Assembly (NCBI GenBank): GCA_030635805.1
Contig: DAOVYC010000060.1
Location: 1 to 5,245, forward strand
Direction of reading: 5' to 3'
DNA length: 5,245 nucleotides
Source of the DNA: a bacterium
GTDB lineage: Bacteria > Patescibacteriota > Gracilibacteria > JAUYGZ01 > DAOVYC01
Shown here piece by piece: positions 5,172 to 5,245 of this stretch. The translations under genes and the position numbers were made by a program. Under the pieces are notes generated by a model that worked only from the letters and a program-made list of their open reading frames with translations, was not told the DNA's origin and made no database searches. Numbering within the stretch: the first letter of the stretch is position 1; every line of letters starts with the position of its first letter.

Positions 5172-5192
5172 CCGCTTACTGCTTACAGCTTA
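5172..5192 (-). repeat. Tandem heptamer array, unit TAAGCNG (copy 2)
   Basis: Read on the minus strand from 5192, three perfect units follow one another: TAAGCTG, TAAGCAG and TAAGCGG. The first TAA is the stop codon of the ferredoxin-like gene. The array is enclosed by AGACT (5199-5195) and AGTCT (5169-5165), followed by TTATTATTT, so a weak terminator for that gene is possible. It is related to the array at 2716-2744. Confidence 0.6.
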
Positions 5193-5245
5193 GTAGTCTA
5201 TTTTCACCGTTCCGCTTTTTATCTTGCACTGACAAGCCAATCTCA
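5190..5245 (-). CDS. Partial: C-terminus of a probable [2Fe-2S] ferredoxin
   Basis: Only the last 17 codons lie in the window: RLACQCKIKSGTVKIDY then TAA. This resembles the C-terminal strand of plant/adrenodoxin-type [2Fe-2S] ferredoxins, in which an R-L-x-C-Q motif carries the fourth iron-sulfur Cys and is followed by a basic strand, a short turn, and a terminal hydrophobic strand. The other three cluster Cys would lie beyond the right edge. The second Cys (CQC) is not the usual ligand. A soluble electron carrier in the cytoplasm, or a ferredoxin-like domain at the end of a larger redox protein, would both fit. The match is short, so the call is tentative. Confidence 0.5.
   Translation of the reverse strand, partial: RLACQCKIKSGTVKIDY

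Noticed and set aside
8..5245. Recoding of UGA to Gly (as in Gracilibacteria), suggested by the lack of TGA stops.
   Set aside because: Conserved glycines of the dGTPase, SLH and propeller domains are all ordinary GGN codons and no gene needs to read through TGA; six stops are too few to infer anything.

Overview
The window looks like chromosomal DNA of a small, AT-leaning (about 40% G+C by eye) bacterium, most plausibly a Candidate Phyla Radiation (Patescibacteria) lineage. The reasons are short leaders with weak or absent Shine-Dalgarno sites, signal-bearing surface proteins that combine SLH and peptidoglycan-binding domains, and short tandem-heptamer repeats between genes. This assignment is inference; no rRNA or marker gene is present. 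The standard bacterial code fits: every recognisable domain reads through with ordinary Gly codons. The six visible stops are three TAA and three TAG, with no TGA.

Left half (+ strand): the 3' part or whole of a Lys/Glu-rich protein of unknown function (to 316); a complete dGTPase-like HD phosphohydrolase (367-1440); then a tight two-gene unit of a YtxH-like small membrane protein (1483-1752) and a membrane-anchored or secreted protein with a peptidoglycan-binding domain (1755-2552), 2 bases apart. The dGTPase gene and the YtxH gene are each preceded by a TACAAT -10-like box with a very short leader.

Middle (2553-3053): 501 bases without a convincing gene between convergent genes, but dense in structure. 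It holds a 10-bp direct repeat of GCGAAG type, a 15-bp inverted repeat, a TAAGCNG heptamer array, and a GAATTAC heptamer pair with a small hairpin. Most notably it holds a candidate minus-strand structured RNA (about 2951 to 2750). This begins at the position predicted from an extended -10 box (TGGTATAAT), forms three successive hairpins whose departures from perfect pairing are mostly G-U on the minus strand, and carries the same GUUUGU hexamer at each hairpin apex. I do not recognise it as a known RNA family.

Right half (- strand): a 677-residue secreted surface protein with its own strong promoter (TTGACA, 17 bp, TAGTAT). It has a signal peptide, a regular beta-propeller of about 42-residue repeats, a charged coiled coil, and SLH repeats, the third of which is split by an inserted peptidoglycan-binding domain. 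At the right edge is the last 17 codons of what looks like a [2Fe-2S] ferredoxin gene, whose stop codon is the first three bases of a TAAGCNG heptamer array.

Taken together, three of the genes concern the cell envelope (YtxH-like, peptidoglycan-binding, SLH/propeller). The dGTPase is a housekeeping nucleotide-pool enzyme. The intergenic RNA candidate is the best lead for something undescribed.
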